Source of the DNA: Rhodopseudomonas rhenobacensis
GTDB taxonomy: Bacteria; Pseudomonadota; Alphaproteobacteria; Rhizobiales; Xanthobacteraceae
Length of the DNA stretch: 64,000 nt
NCBI RefSeq assembly: GCF_014203125.1
Contig: NZ_JACHIH010000002.1
Coordinates: 62,001-126,000, forward strand
Direction of reading: 5' to 3'
This document shows positions 20,618 to 29,244 of the stretch, in pieces. Under the pieces are notes generated by a model that was not told where the DNA came from, made no database searches, and saw only the letters and a program-made list of their open reading frames with translations. Position 1 is the first letter of the stretch. Each line of letters opens with the position of its first letter. Made by a program: the position numbers and the translations under genes.

Positions 20618-21307
20618 CTAGAACCAGCGTTCGCCGACCAGCACGGTGTCGCCGGGGCCGAGCGGGGTGCCGAGCGGCACCGCGGCGCGGACCATGCCGC
20701 GGGCGTCGCCATGGGTGAGAATCACCTGGTCGCGGCGGGCGCGCGGCGAGAACCCGCCGGCCACTGCCACCGCGCTCTCGACGCTCATGTTCGGCACGTA
20801 AGGGTAAGCGCCGGGGGCGGCGACTTCGCCGAGAATGAAGAACGGCCGATAGGATTCGATTTCCACCGCCACCGAAGGCTCGCGGATGAAGCCGTTGCGC
20901 AGCCGGCCGGTGATTTCGGCGGCGAGCCCCGCGGGCGTGCGGCCGCGCGCCGGCACTGCGCCGATCAGCGGCATGGTGATGGAGCCGCCGGCATCGATCG
21001 CATAAGTGTTGGTGAGCCCTTCCTGGCCGTAGACCACGACGCGCAGGCGATCGCCGGCGTCGAGCCGATAATCCGGCGCGTAAGCCGGCGGTGCCGCCGC
21101 ATAGCCGGCCGGCATCGCGGCGTAAGCCCGCCGCGGCGCCGGCGAGGTGAACAGCCCGCGTCCGGCAGCGGCGGGGACCGGCCCGTAGGCCAGCGCGTCG
21201 AGGTCGCCCCGCGGCTGCGTCACCGCCACCGGGCCGGAACTGTGCATACAGCCGGACAGTGTCAGAGCACAGGCGAGGGAGAGGAGCACGGCGCGCGCGC
21301 GTTGCAT
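20618..21307 (-). CDS. Wza-like polysaccharide export lipoprotein
   Basis: A 229-residue outer-membrane export protein of the Wza/GumB family. It has a signal peptide with lipobox LTLSGC (Cys at about 20) and a Pro/Ala-rich linker. The Poly_export domain follows (YRLDAGDRLRVVVYGQEGLTN, about 80-100), with a SLBB-like region after it (FFILGEVAAPGAYPYVPNMS). It ends DTVLVGERWF, short for the family as in GumB. It is the first gene of the minus-strand operon and divergent from the co-polymerase gene at 21485. Confidence 0.93.
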   Translation of the reverse strand: MQRARAVLLSLACALTLSGCMHSSGPVAVTQPRGDLDALAYGPVPAAAGRGLFTSPAPRRAYAAMPAGYAAAPPAYAPDYRLDAGDRLRVVVYGQEGLTNTYAIDAGGSITMPLIGAVPARGRTPAGLAAEITGRLRNGFIREPSVAVEIESYRPFFILGEVAAPGAYPYVPNMSVESAVAVAGGFSPRARRDQVILTHGDARGMVRAAVPLGTPLGPGDTVLVGERWF

Positions 21308-21347
21308 GGGGATCTTTCAAGAACGATTTCGCGCCGATTAACTACTT

Positions 21348-21376
21348 CCATGGTTAACAAAACATGTTCGTTGCGG
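21348..21376. promoter_or_regulatory. Divergent control region of the exopolysaccharide locus
   Basis: The 177-bp spacer between the export protein and the co-polymerase is AT-richer than its surroundings. It contains CCATGGTTAACAAAACATG with the palindromes GTTAAC and AACATGTT. A related string, CATGGTTTGTTGACATTTG, lies on the minus strand at 25191-25209 ahead of the GNAT-like gene of the same locus. A shared operator is a guess based on this resemblance. Confidence 0.3.
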
Positions 21377-21484
21377 CTGGATCGCAAATTCCCCGCTGCC
21401 GTGGCGCAATTAACCCGGTAGCAACCTTAATGGAGTGTAATCGCGGGTAGTTGGACGAGTGGTCGCGTTAAGCGGGAGTGAGCA

Positions 21485-23746
21485 ATGCGGTTCGTGTTCT
21501 GGCGCAAGAGCGGCAAAGAGACTGCCAAGATTGCCCCCGAGGTGTCGTCGTCTGCCGCCCGGCCGGTTGCGATCGCCGCAGCGCCGGCGCCAGCCGCAGC
21601 GCCCGCACCAGACCCGCTCCCCACAGCGCCGCTCGGCGACATCGATGTCCGCGCCATCATGCAGGCGCTCGGGCGCAGGAAGCATCTGATCATCGGCCCG
21701 ACCCTGCTGGCGCTGGTGATTTCGCTGGCGATCGTCAACATGATCACGCCGCGTTACAAATCCGAGGCCCGCATCCTGGTCGACGGCCGGGAAAACGTGT
21801 TCCTGCGGCCGAACGGCGAGCGCAACGAAGAGCGCACCGCGCTCGATCCCGAAGCCGTCACCAGCCAGGTGCAGCTGTTGCTGTCGCGCGATCTGGCGCT
21901 CGAGATCATCAAGAAGAACAAGCTCGCCGAACGGCCGGAATTCGATCCGGTGCTGCAGGGTCTGTCGCCGCTGAAGTCGCTGCTGGCATTGATCGGCATC
22001 GGCCGCGATCCGTTCTCGATGACGCCGGAAGAGCGCGTGCTCGACTCTTATTTCGACCGGCTGACCGCCTACGCCGTCGACAAGTCACGCGTGGTGGTGG
22101 TCGAGTTTCAATCGCGCGATCCGGAACTCGCCGCGCGGGTCGCCAACTCGATCGCCGACGGCTATCTGGTGCTGCAGCAGGGCGCGCGCCAGGAGCAGGC
22201 GCGGTCGGCCGGGCAGTGGCTGTCGGGCGAGATCGACAATCTGCGCAAGAAGGTCGCCGAGGCGGAATCCAAGGTCGAGGACTTCCGCTCCAAGTCCAGC
22301 CTGTTCATCGGCACCAACAACACGTCGCTGTCGAATCAGCAGATGGGCGAATTCAACACCCAGCTCAACAACGCCCGCGCCTTGAAGTCGGACGCCGAAT
22401 CCAAGGCCCGGCTGATTCGCGAGATGCTGCAGAGCGGCAAGCCGATCGAAGCCTCCGAAGTGCTGAACTCCGAGCTGACCCGCCGGCTGTCGGAGCAGCG
22501 CGTCACGCTGCGCGCGCAGCTCGCCGAGCAGTCCTCGACGCTGCTCGACGGCCATCCGCGGATCAAGGAATTAAGGGCGCAGCTCGGCGATCTCGACCGC
22601 CAGCTGCGCGAGGAGGCGGGCAAGATCTCGCGCTCGCTCGACAACGACGCGCGGATCGCCGGCGGCCGGGTCGAAGGCCTCAGCGCCAGCCTCGAACAGC
22701 TGAAGAAGCAGGCGTCGTCGTCGAACGGCCAGGACGTGCAACTGCGCGCGCTGGAACGCGAGGCCAAAGCACAGCGCGACCTGTTGGAATCATATTTGGC
22801 CAAGTTCCGCGAGGCCACCACGCGCGAGAGCATCGACGCGGCACCCGCCGACGGCCGCATCATCTCCCGCGCCATCGTCTCCAATACCCCGGCCTATCCG
22901 AAGAAGCTGCCGATCGTGCTGATCGCCACGCTGGCGACGCTGCTGCTCACCTCCGGCAGCATCGTCACCGGCGAGTTGCTGCGGCTCAGCGCGCCGCGGC
23001 CGGCGCTCGCATCGTTCGAGCCGGTGACCTCGCAGCCGGTCCGCATCGAACCGATCGCGCCGATGGCGGCTGTCGCACCGGCGGCGGCAGCAGCACCGCC
23101 ACTGGCGCCATCGTTGCCCGATACTCATCCGGAGTTGTCGAGCGCGGTCGGCGAACTGGAAAAAGTCGCCGAGGAGTTGCGCGCGGCGGGCGAGGCGGCG
23201 CGCAAGATCACCGTGCTCGGCACCGGGCAGAACGAGAGCGTGACGCTCACCGCGCTGACCCTGGCGCGACTGCTGGCGCGCAGCGCCAAGGTGGTGCTGG
23301 TGGATCTGTCGGCGTCGTCGCCGACCATCGACGCGGTGTCGGACGACCCGACCACGCCGGGTCTCGCCGAACTGATGCAGGGCGAGGCGTCGTTCGGCGA
23401 GATCATCAGCAAGGACCGGCTGTCGCGGCTGCATCTGGTCAGCGCCGGCAAGCCCGGCTTCGATCGCGCGCTATTGTTGTCGCCGCGTCTCAATCTGGCG
23501 CTCGATGCGCTGTTGCGGGTCTATGACCACGTGCTGCTCGACGCCGGCACCGCCACCGACCTGCCGGCCGAATTGCTCACCGCGCAGGCCCGCGCCGTGC
23601 TGGTGCCGGAGCCGTCGATGAGCGCCGAGGCGCGGCTGGAAATGTGCCAGCAGCTGGAGAGCGTCGGCTTCGCCAAGGTGATCTTGCTGGAGCGCGCCTC
23701 GCCGCAGGACAATCAGGCCGAGCCGTCGGGGACGGTGGCGGCGTAG
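21485..23746 (+). CDS. Wzc/GumC-like polysaccharide co-polymerase with degenerate kinase domain
   Basis: A 753-residue inner-membrane polysaccharide co-polymerase that sets chain length. An Ala/Pro-rich cytoplasmic N-terminus leads to membrane segment 1 (about 68-88). The Wzz domain (YKSEARILVDGRENVF) and a long coiled-coil periplasmic region (about 230-440) follow, with a PxxP-type NTPAYPKKLP before membrane segment 2 (about 475-500). The cytoplasmic C-terminus resembles a BY-kinase, but its P-loop reads GTGQNESVTL with no Walker A Lys. The A' motif (VVLVDLSASSP) and DHVLLDAGTA are kept, and there is no tyrosine cluster at the C-terminus. It is probably structural rather than an active kinase. 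Confidence 0.93.
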   Translation: MRFVFWRKSGKETAKIAPEVSSSAARPVAIAAAPAPAAAPAPDPLPTAPLGDIDVRAIMQALGRRKHLIIGPTLLALVISLAIVNMITPRYKSEARILVDGRENVFLRPNGERNEERTALDPEAVTSQVQLLLSRDLALEIIKKNKLAERPEFDPVLQGLSPLKSLLALIGIGRDPFSMTPEERVLDSYFDRLTAYAVDKSRVVVVEFQSRDPELAARVANSIADGYLVLQQGARQEQARSAGQWLSGEIDNLRKKVAEAESKVEDFRSKSSLFIGTNNTSLSNQQMGEFNTQLNNARALKSDAESKARLIREMLQSGKPIEASEVLNSELTRRLSEQRVTLRAQLAEQSSTLLDGHPRIKELRAQLGDLDRQLREEAGKISRSLDNDARIAGGRVEGLSASLEQLKKQASSSNGQDVQLRALEREAKAQRDLLESYLAKFREATTRESIDAAPADGRIISRAIVSNTPAYPKKLPIVLIATLATLLLTSGSIVTGELLRLSAPRPALASFEPVTSQPVRIEPIAPMAAVAPAAAAAPPLAPSLPDTHPELSSAVGELEKVAEELRAAGEAARKITVLGTGQNESVTLTALTLARLLARSAKVVLVDLSASSPTIDAVSDDPTTPGLAELMQGEASFGEIISKDRLSRLHLVSAGKPGFDRALLLSPRLNLALDALLRVYDHVLLDAGTATDLPAELLTAQARAVLVPEPSMSAEARLEMCQQLESVGFAKVILLERASPQDNQAEPSGTVAA

Positions 23747-23778
23747 GTCGGCAATCGCCGACGCGGACTTCGTTGTTT

Positions 23779-23915
23779 CGTGTCCCGGACGCTAAGCAGC
23801 GCCTTTGCGCTGCGCAGCGAGCCGGGACCGTTCCAGGCGCCGCGTTCCGTAACGGCCCCGGATCTGCAGCGCACCGCGCACAAGTGCGGCGCGGCGCGCT
23901 GCGTCCGGGGCACGA
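23779..23915 (+). repeat. Composite palindromic repeat, GTGTCCCGGACGC type (copy 1)
   Basis: About 137 bp bounded by GTGTCCCGG and CCGGGGCAC. It consists of two GC-rich hairpins joined by a conserved linker resembling CCGTTCCAGGCGCC and TTCCGTAACGGCC. Copies occur at 29971-30107 (opposite orientation) and 58593-58730 (same orientation). Confidence 0.8.
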
Positions 23916-23941
23916 TTCAGGTCGCCAGTCTCGTAGAGTTG

Positions 23942-25153
23942 CTATCGCCGCAGCGCGCCGCGGGTCCATTGCGCCAGGCGCATCAAGGCGGGGTTGTGCT
24001 TGACCAGGCGCTTGCCGCGCGTGGCCGCCGCCAGCGCCGCGGCGCCGAGCCGGCCGCGGGCGCTGAGCGCGACGAAACTGTCGAACACCTGTTCGTCGGA
24101 TTTGCAGAACAGCCGCTTGTAGTCGTCAGAACCGATGCCGAGATCGATCGCGCTGTAGCCGAGAGCCGCGTAGTGATCGATGATGTTGCGCATCAGGATC
24201 AGCCCGGGGCTGTAACGCGCGCTGTCCGACAGCGTGTAGGTGTTGAACATCATCGAGAAGCGCTGGCCGTCGGCGACGCCGGCGAAGATCGCGATCACCT
24301 CGTCGTCGCATTGCAGAACATGGATATCGATGGCGCGGCCGCCGTCGGCGAGCTTGGCCAAACAGGCTTCGCGGATGAAGCCGGCGACGCCCGGCTCGGC
24401 GAACACGTCGGGCAGTTTCTGCGCCGCCATCCGCAGCGGCTTCACCGCAAAGAACCAATCCAGCACCGCGTCGATCTCGGCGTCGCTTCGCGCAATGCCA
24501 TAGCGATAGCCGGCAAGTGGCTGCAGCTTCTTCTCTTTGCTCTTCAGCCTGCGGCGAAAGGAGTTGCTGATCAGGCTGACCGGCGAGGCGCCGGGCGCGA
24601 TGATCAGCAGCGGGCAGTCGTTGACCGAAGGCTGATGCTTCCACAGCGTCAGCGGGTTGACGACGCCGTTCCAGCTCTGCGGCTGCTGCCGCAACGCCAG
24701 CACGTCGGCCTTGTCGGCGTGGCCGCGCAATCCGTCGAGCAGCGCGGCGAGATCGGCGGCGGTGGCACGCTGCGCAAAATCCTGCTGCCACAGCGCCATG
24801 TTGAAGGTGGTGTGCTTGCCGCCGAGAAACCGCGCGATGCGCAAGCCATGGGCGCGTTCGAGCCCGAGCGGCAGCAGCAGCAGCGGGTGTCCGTCGGCGT
24901 CGCGGGCGACCACGATGAACGGCGAGATCTGCGCGGCCGCTCCGACATTGCGCTGCCAGGCCGCGAGCAGGTCGAAACGCTGATACGGGGTCGACAGCTG
25001 CTCCGGCTGCTGCAGCGTGCGCCAGACCGGCTCGGCCGCGGTCAGATCCTGCAGCACCTCGACATCGGCGATCCGGCTGAGCGCGCCGGCCGGCTTGGCC
25101 GGCGCATCCGAACCATCGATCGCCGCCGTCATCATCGCCATCGCCGTACCCAT
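23942..25153 (-). CDS. CelD/BcsL-like GNAT acetyltransferase
   Basis: A 403-residue protein of the acetyltransferase class (GNAT, CelD/FemAB-like) often found in polysaccharide loci, where members are thought to acylate sugars or cell-surface polymers. ATG 25153 gives MGTAMAMMTAAIDG; open frame upstream looks spurious. Features include LLLPLGLERAHGLRIARFLGG near 95, the SNSFRRRLKSKEKKL segment near 198, and a GNAT-like core VIAIFAGVADGQRFSMMFNT with the acetyl-CoA-side SPGLILMRNIIDHYAALGYS and IDLGIGSDDYKR. Its target is unknown. Location beside the co-polymerase argues for a role in exopolysaccharide. Confidence 0.85.
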   Translation of the reverse strand: MGTAMAMMTAAIDGSDAPAKPAGALSRIADVEVLQDLTAAEPVWRTLQQPEQLSTPYQRFDLLAAWQRNVGAAAQISPFIVVARDADGHPLLLLPLGLERAHGLRIARFLGGKHTTFNMALWQQDFAQRATAADLAALLDGLRGHADKADVLALRQQPQSWNGVVNPLTLWKHQPSVNDCPLLIIAPGASPVSLISNSFRRRLKSKEKKLQPLAGYRYGIARSDAEIDAVLDWFFAVKPLRMAAQKLPDVFAEPGVAGFIREACLAKLADGGRAIDIHVLQCDDEVIAIFAGVADGQRFSMMFNTYTLSDSARYSPGLILMRNIIDHYAALGYSAIDLGIGSDDYKRLFCKSDEQVFDSFVALSARGRLGAAALAAATRGKRLVKHNPALMRLAQWTRGALRR

Positions 25154-25283
25154 GACCGCATTGTCAGTTTTGCGGCGCGAACTCTTGCAAACAAATGTCA
25201 ACAAACCATGAGGATGATCGTGCAGCGGCGGCATCGCCGGGCGCCGCCGGGCAGGGGGGCGGGAACCGGCGCCGGCGCGGGAG

Positions 25284-25493
25284 TCAGGCCAGATCGGGCC
25301 GCGACATCCAGCTGACGATCGGCATCGCCGGCAGCACCCAGCCCATCCCGACCACCACATAGAACACGGCCTGCAGCAGCCCGGAGTTTTCGAACACCGG
25401 CAGTTGCGCCAGCGCCATCCCCATCAGCGACCACACAATCGCCAGAACCAGCAGGAAGATAGTGCCGAGGAATTTTCGGGTGCGGATTTTCAT
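25284..25493 (-). CDS. DUF2842-type small membrane protein
   Basis: A 69-residue protein, start ATG 25493 (MKIRTRKFLGTIFLLVL), with a basic N-terminus and two membrane segments (about 8-27 and 39-58) ending IVSWMSRPDLA. The short basic head, the WxxxGMALAQLP region and the closing PIVSWMSRPD are characteristic of the DUF2842 family of alphaproteobacteria. Function is unknown. It is divergent from ctaA, 94 bases away, and family members often sit near cytochrome oxidase assembly genes. Confidence 0.85.
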   Translation of the reverse strand: MKIRTRKFLGTIFLLVLAIVWSLMGMALAQLPVFENSGLLQAVFYVVVGMGWVLPAMPIVSWMSRPDLA

Positions 25494-25587
25494 GGCGATG
25501 CGGGTCCGGAACAAAATACCGCGCGGCTTGCGCGCAAAAGCCGCGGGACTATAGAGTTTGGCGCAATTCATTCAAGGTGCTGCATCC

Positions 25588-26664
25588 ATGCCAGCCGCCC
25601 CCGCCGACCGCCCGATGCACGCCGTCCGGATCTGGCTGACCATCATCGCCGGTCTGATCGCCGTGATGGTGCTGGTCGGCGGCGCCACGCGGCTCACCGA
25701 ATCCGGGCTGTCGATCGTGGAGTGGAAGCCGATCACCGGCACGCTGCCGCCGCTCAGTGTCGAGCAATGGACGCAGGCGTTCGACGCCTACAAGACCATC
25801 CCGCAATATCGCGAGCTCAACGCCGGGATGAGTCTGGCCGAGTTCAAGACCATCTTCTGGTGGGAATGGAGTCACCGGCTGCTGGGGCGGGTGATCGGCA
25901 TCGCGTTTCTGCTGCCGTTCCTCTGGTTCATCGCGCGCGGCCAGCTCGGCTCCGAACTGAAACGCCGGCTGTGGATCATCTTCGGGCTCGGCGCGCTGCA
26001 GGGCGCGGTCGGCTGGTGGATGGTGGCGTCGGGACTATCGCAGCGCCTCGAGGTGTCGCAGGTGCGGCTCGCCACCCATCTGGTGCTGGCGCTCTTGATC
26101 TTCGCCGCGATCGTCTGGACACTGCGCCAGCTGACGCCGCGGCCGAAGCTCGCGGCGCCGTTGCGCTTGAGATTCACCGCGATGGTGCTACTCGGGCTCA
26201 CCTTCGTGCAACTCTATGCCGGCGCGCTGGTCGCGGGGCTGCGCGCCGGGCGGATCTACAACACTTGGCCCGAGATCGACGGCGCGCTGATTCCGTCGGC
26301 TGAGCGGTTGTGGTTCGAGCAGCCGTGGTGGAAGAACCTGTTCGACAACCAGCTCACCGTGCAATTCGATCACCGCATGTTGGCCTATGCGCTGTGGGCG
26401 CTGGCGATCGTGCACGCGATCGACGCCTGGCGGGCGCGGGCAGCGGCCGGCGGCGCGCTGGCGCTGGCCGTGGCGATCACCGGGCAGGCCGCGCTCGGCG
26501 TCGTCACGCTGCTGCACGCTGTGCCGATCGGGCTTGGGCTGGCGCATCAGGCGATGGCGATCCTGGTGCTGACGCTTGCGGTGCTGCAGCTGGCACAATT
26601 TGCCGTCGCCGAACCGGCGCGGCGTGCCGCCGGGCTCGGCCTCGGCCAGCCGGCGCAGAGCTGA
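25588..26664 (+). CDS. ctaA: Heme A synthase (COX15/CtaA type 2)
   Basis: This membrane enzyme hydroxylates heme O to heme A for aa3-type oxidases. ATG 25588 gives 358 residues; a TTG at 25558 is an alternative. Eight membrane segments are visible. Signatures include [22 protein letters not shown] near residue 30, a [14 protein letters not shown] segment with a heme-ligand His near 96, and later TNNQ-like [18 protein letters not shown] and [14 protein letters not shown], each with conserved His. It is convergent with the DUF190 gene. No ctaB or oxidase subunits are in this window. Confidence 0.96.
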   Translation: MPAAPADRPMHAVRIWLTIIAGLIAVMVLVGGATRLTESGLSIVEWKPITGTLPPLSVEQWTQAFDAYKTIPQYRELNAGMSLAEFKTIFWWEWSHRLLGRVIGIAFLLPFLWFIARGQLGSELKRRLWIIFGLGALQGAVGWWMVASGLSQRLEVSQVRLATHLVLALLIFAAIVWTLRQLTPRPKLAAPLRLRFTAMVLLGLTFVQLYAGALVAGLRAGRIYNTWPEIDGALIPSAERLWFEQPWWKNLFDNQLTVQFDHRMLAYALWALAIVHAIDAWRARAAAGGALALAVAITGQAALGVVTLLHAVPIGLGLAHQAMAILVLTLAVLQLAQFAVAEPARRAAGLGLGQPAQS

Positions 26665-26673
26665 ACGTCGGGC

Positions 26674-27027
26674 TCAGGCGGGATCGGCGGCGGCCCGGCC
26701 GTATTGCAGCACCTGCATCTTCTCCATCGTCACCAGCCCGCTGGCGTTGCTCATCATGTCGTTGAGCACCGGCAGGAAGCCGTTGACGATCTCCTCGCTG
26801 TCGACGATCTCGATGATAAGCGGCAGGTCTTCCGACAGCCGCAGGATCTTCGAGGTATGCAGCCGGCTCGACGCGCCGAACCCGACCGCGCCGCGCAGCA
26901 CGGTGGCGCCGGCCAGATGCATCTCGCGCGCTTTCAGCACGATGGCCTCGTGCAGCGGTTGGTATTGGTAGCGGTCGTCCTCGCCGATGAAAATCCGCAG
27001 CAGCACCGCTTGTTTGGGAATCTGCAT
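26674..27027 (-). CDS. DUF190 family protein
   Basis: A 117-residue PII-like ferredoxin-fold protein of the DUF190 family, start ATG 27027 (MQIPKQAVLLRIFIGEDD). The family core is clear: LHEAIVLKAREMHLAGATVLRG, GFGASSRLHTSKILRLSEDLP and IIEIVDSEEIVNGFLPVL. Members are frequently encoded with crcB, as here, where it follows the second crcB by 2 bases. A role in fluoride handling or its regulation is inferred from this neighbourhood. Confidence 0.92.
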   Translation of the reverse strand: MQIPKQAVLLRIFIGEDDRYQYQPLHEAIVLKAREMHLAGATVLRGAVGFGASSRLHTSKILRLSEDLPLIIEIVDSEEIVNGFLPVLNDMMSNASGLVTMEKMQVLQYGRAAADPA

Positions 27028-27029
27028 GG

Positions 27030-27458
27030 TCACGTTCCTTTCAGGCGATTGAGCCTTGTGGCGGCGAAGTGGCCGAGCCACACCGCAACTAACCAGGACA
27101 CCGGCGAAACTCCGAGATTGATCAGCGCCGCCAGCGCGTGGCCGCTGCGCAGCAGTTGAAACGTCTCCAGGCTGAAGCCGGAAAAGGTGGTGTAGCCGCC
27201 GCAGATTCCGGTCATCACGAATTGCCGCTGCCGGCTGGAGGCGAACAGCCTTCCGTCGGGCCCGGCGATCGCCGCGTAGAAGCCGATCACGAACGAGCCA
27301 GTAACGTTGACGAACAGAGTGGCCCAGGGAAACTCCGGCCCGAGCCAGGCGAGCTGCGCGACATTGACCAGATAGCGCGCGCAGCCGCCGATCACGCTGC
27401 CGGCCGCGATCAGCGCGTACAGCGTCGCGCGATCGCGCAGCTCATCCAGCGACATCAT
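27030..27458 (-). CDS. crcB: Fluoride ion transporter CrcB (second copy)
   Basis: A 142-residue CrcB/Fluc protein with four membrane segments that exports fluoride as a dual-topology dimer or as a heterodimer of two Fluc subunits. It shows IAAGSVIGGCARYLV, FPWATLFVNVTGSFVIGF and the GICGGYTTFSGFSLE motif with the phenylalanine box region. ATG 27458 overlaps the stop of the preceding crcB by 4 bases (ATGA). Two tandem, slightly different copies suggest a heterodimeric channel. Confidence 0.94.
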   Translation of the reverse strand: MMSLDELRDRATLYALIAAGSVIGGCARYLVNVAQLAWLGPEFPWATLFVNVTGSFVIGFYAAIAGPDGRLFASSRQRQFVMTGICGGYTTFSGFSLETFQLLRSGHALAALINLGVSPVSWLVAVWLGHFAATRLNRLKGT

Positions 27459-27850
27459 GCCAGCACCCGCGTGGCGGCAAAGCCGAGCGCCACCGCCATC
27501 AGGCAGAACACCAGCGAGAACATCACATTGCTGATCGCACGCAAGCTTTCGCCGTCGCGCGCCAGCGCCAGGGTCTGCAGGGCGAACGACGACACCGTGG
27601 TGTAGCAGCCGAGAAACCCGGTGACCGCGAACAGCCACGGCCCCGGAGTGGCGAACACGCCGTGCCCGGTCGCCGCCAGCGCGCCGAACACCCCGATCGC
27701 AAAGGCGCCGGAGACGTTCACCGTCAGCGTGCCCCACGGAAAGGTTTCGCCGATCCGCCGCGCCACCACGCCGGACAGCCAGAACCGCGCCATGCCGCCG
27801 AGCACGCTGCCCAGCGCCACGAACACCAGCCCTTTGATGACCTCCATCAT
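27455..27850 (-). CDS. crcB: Fluoride ion transporter CrcB (first copy)
   Basis: A 131-residue Fluc protein: VFVALGSVLGGMARFWLSG, FPWGTLTVNVSGAFAIG and TGFLGCYTTVSSFALQT are the expected motifs. ATG 27850 (MMEV) is preferred over a GTG at 27856. It begins 21 bases after the metY stop and is followed without a gap by the second copy and DUF190. No fluoride riboswitch was recognised between metY and crcB, so expression probably depends on an upstream promoter. Confidence 0.94.
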   Translation of the reverse strand: MMEVIKGLVFVALGSVLGGMARFWLSGVVARRIGETFPWGTLTVNVSGAFAIGVFGALAATGHGVFATPGPWLFAVTGFLGCYTTVSSFALQTLALARDGESLRAISNVMFSLVFCLMAVALGFAATRVLA

Positions 27851-27871
27851 CGCCACGGCGGACGACGGCGG

Positions 27872-29152
27872 TTAGCTGCCGAGCGCCTGCGCCAGATCGG
27901 CGATCAGGTCTTCCTTGTCCTCGATGCCGATCGACAGCCGCACCACGTCGGGCCCGGCGCCCGCCGCGGTCTTCTGCGCGTCGTCGAGCTGGCTGTGGGT
28001 GGTGGAGGCCGGATGGATCACCAGCGAGCGGGTGTCGCCGACATTGGCCAGATGCGAGAACAGCTTCAGATTGGAGACCAGGCTGACGCCGGCGTCGTAG
28101 CCGCCCTTCAGGCTGAAGGTGTACACCGCGCCGGCGCCCTTCGGCGCGTATTTGCGGGCGAACTTATGGTAGGGGTCGCCGGGCAGCCCGGCGTAGTTCA
28201 CCGCCGCCACCGCCGGATGCGTCGAGAGGAATTCGGCGATCGCCTTGGCGTTTTCGCAATGCTTCTGCATGCGCAGCGGCAGCGTCTCGATGCCGGTCAG
28301 GATCATGAAGGCATTGAACGGCGACAGCGCCGGGCCGAGGTCGCGCAGGCCGAGCACCCGGCAGGCGATCGCGAAGGCGAAATTGCCGAAGGTCTCCTGC
28401 AGCTTGATGCCGTGATATTCCGGCCTGGGCTCGCTCAGCATCGGATATTTGCCGTCGCGCGACCAGTCGAAGGTGCCGGCGTCGACGACGATGCCGCCCA
28501 GCGAATTGCCGTGGCCGCCGAGAAATTTGGTCAGCGAGTGCACCACGATGTCGGCGCCGTGCTCGATCGGCCGGATCAGATACGGCGTCGCCAGCGTGTT
28601 GTCGACGATCAGCGGCACCCCGGCGTTGCGCGCCACCGCGGCGATCGCCTCGATGTCGGTGACGCTGCCCGACGGGTTGGCGATCGATTCGATGAAGATC
28701 GCCTTGGTCTTCGGCGTCACCGCGCGCTCAAAGCTTCCGACGTCGTCCGGATCGGCCCACACCACGTTCCAGCCGAAGCTCTGAAAGGCGTGTTTGAACT
28801 GGTTGATCGAGCCGCCATAGAGTTTTCGCGCGGCGATGAATTCGTCGCCGGGGCGCATCAATTGCTGCATCACCACGAGTTGGGCGGCGTGGCCGGATGC
28901 GGTCGCCAGCGCCGCGGTGCCGCCCTCCAGCGCTGCGACGCGCTCTTCCAGCACCGCCGTGGTCGGGTTGGTGATCCTTGTGTAGATGTTGCCGAACGCC
29001 TGCAGCCCGAACAACGAGGCGGCGTGGTCGGCGTCGTTGAACACGAACGAGGTGGTTTGATAGATCGGCGTGGCGCGGGCACCGGTGGTGGGATCGGGAT
29101 GGGCGCCGGCATGGACGGCGAGCGTGGCGAACCCCGGAGTGCGATCTGTCAT
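27872..29152 (-). CDS. metY: O-acetylhomoserine sulfhydrylase (Cys/Met metabolism PLP enzyme)
   Basis: A 426-residue PLP-dependent enzyme making homocysteine from O-acetylhomoserine and sulfide. ATG 29152 gives MTDRTPGFATLAVHAGAHPD, the family's usual start. Motifs include TNPTTAVLEERVAALEGG near 60, the PLP-binding SLTKFLGGHGNSLGG near 208 with the Schiff-base Lys, and SVGIED-like LSIGIEDKEDLIADL at the C-terminus. It follows a CoA-binding protein gene by 92 bases and precedes crcB by 21. No SAM-II motif was recognised in the short upstream spacer. Confidence 0.96.
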   Translation of the reverse strand: MTDRTPGFATLAVHAGAHPDPTTGARATPIYQTTSFVFNDADHAASLFGLQAFGNIYTRITNPTTAVLEERVAALEGGTAALATASGHAAQLVVMQQLMRPGDEFIAARKLYGGSINQFKHAFQSFGWNVVWADPDDVGSFERAVTPKTKAIFIESIANPSGSVTDIEAIAAVARNAGVPLIVDNTLATPYLIRPIEHGADIVVHSLTKFLGGHGNSLGGIVVDAGTFDWSRDGKYPMLSEPRPEYHGIKLQETFGNFAFAIACRVLGLRDLGPALSPFNAFMILTGIETLPLRMQKHCENAKAIAEFLSTHPAVAAVNYAGLPGDPYHKFARKYAPKGAGAVYTFSLKGGYDAGVSLVSNLKLFSHLANVGDTRSLVIHPASTTHSQLDDAQKTAAGAGPDVVRLSIGIEDKEDLIADLAQALGS

Positions 29153-29244
29153 GATTGATCCCTGATGCTTGTGAGACAGGCGTGGCGCGTATCTGAGCGC
29201 ATCGGGCAGGGGCGTCAAGCCGCGCCGCAGCGCGTGCGCGGCGC

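Noticed and set aside
21478-23526. 682-codon plus-strand frame overlapping the co-polymerase gene
   Set aside because: It is offset from the real frame, which has the Wzz, coiled-coil and ATPase-like features; composition is Arg/Gly-rich.
27851-27871. Possible fluoride riboswitch ahead of crcB
   Set aside because: Only 21 bases separate metY and crcB; no such motif was recognised in the metY 3' end either.
29153-29244. Possible SAM-II riboswitch ahead of metY
   Set aside because: The 92-bp spacer shows none of the conserved SAM-II core or pseudoknot strings, and the expected leader is longer.
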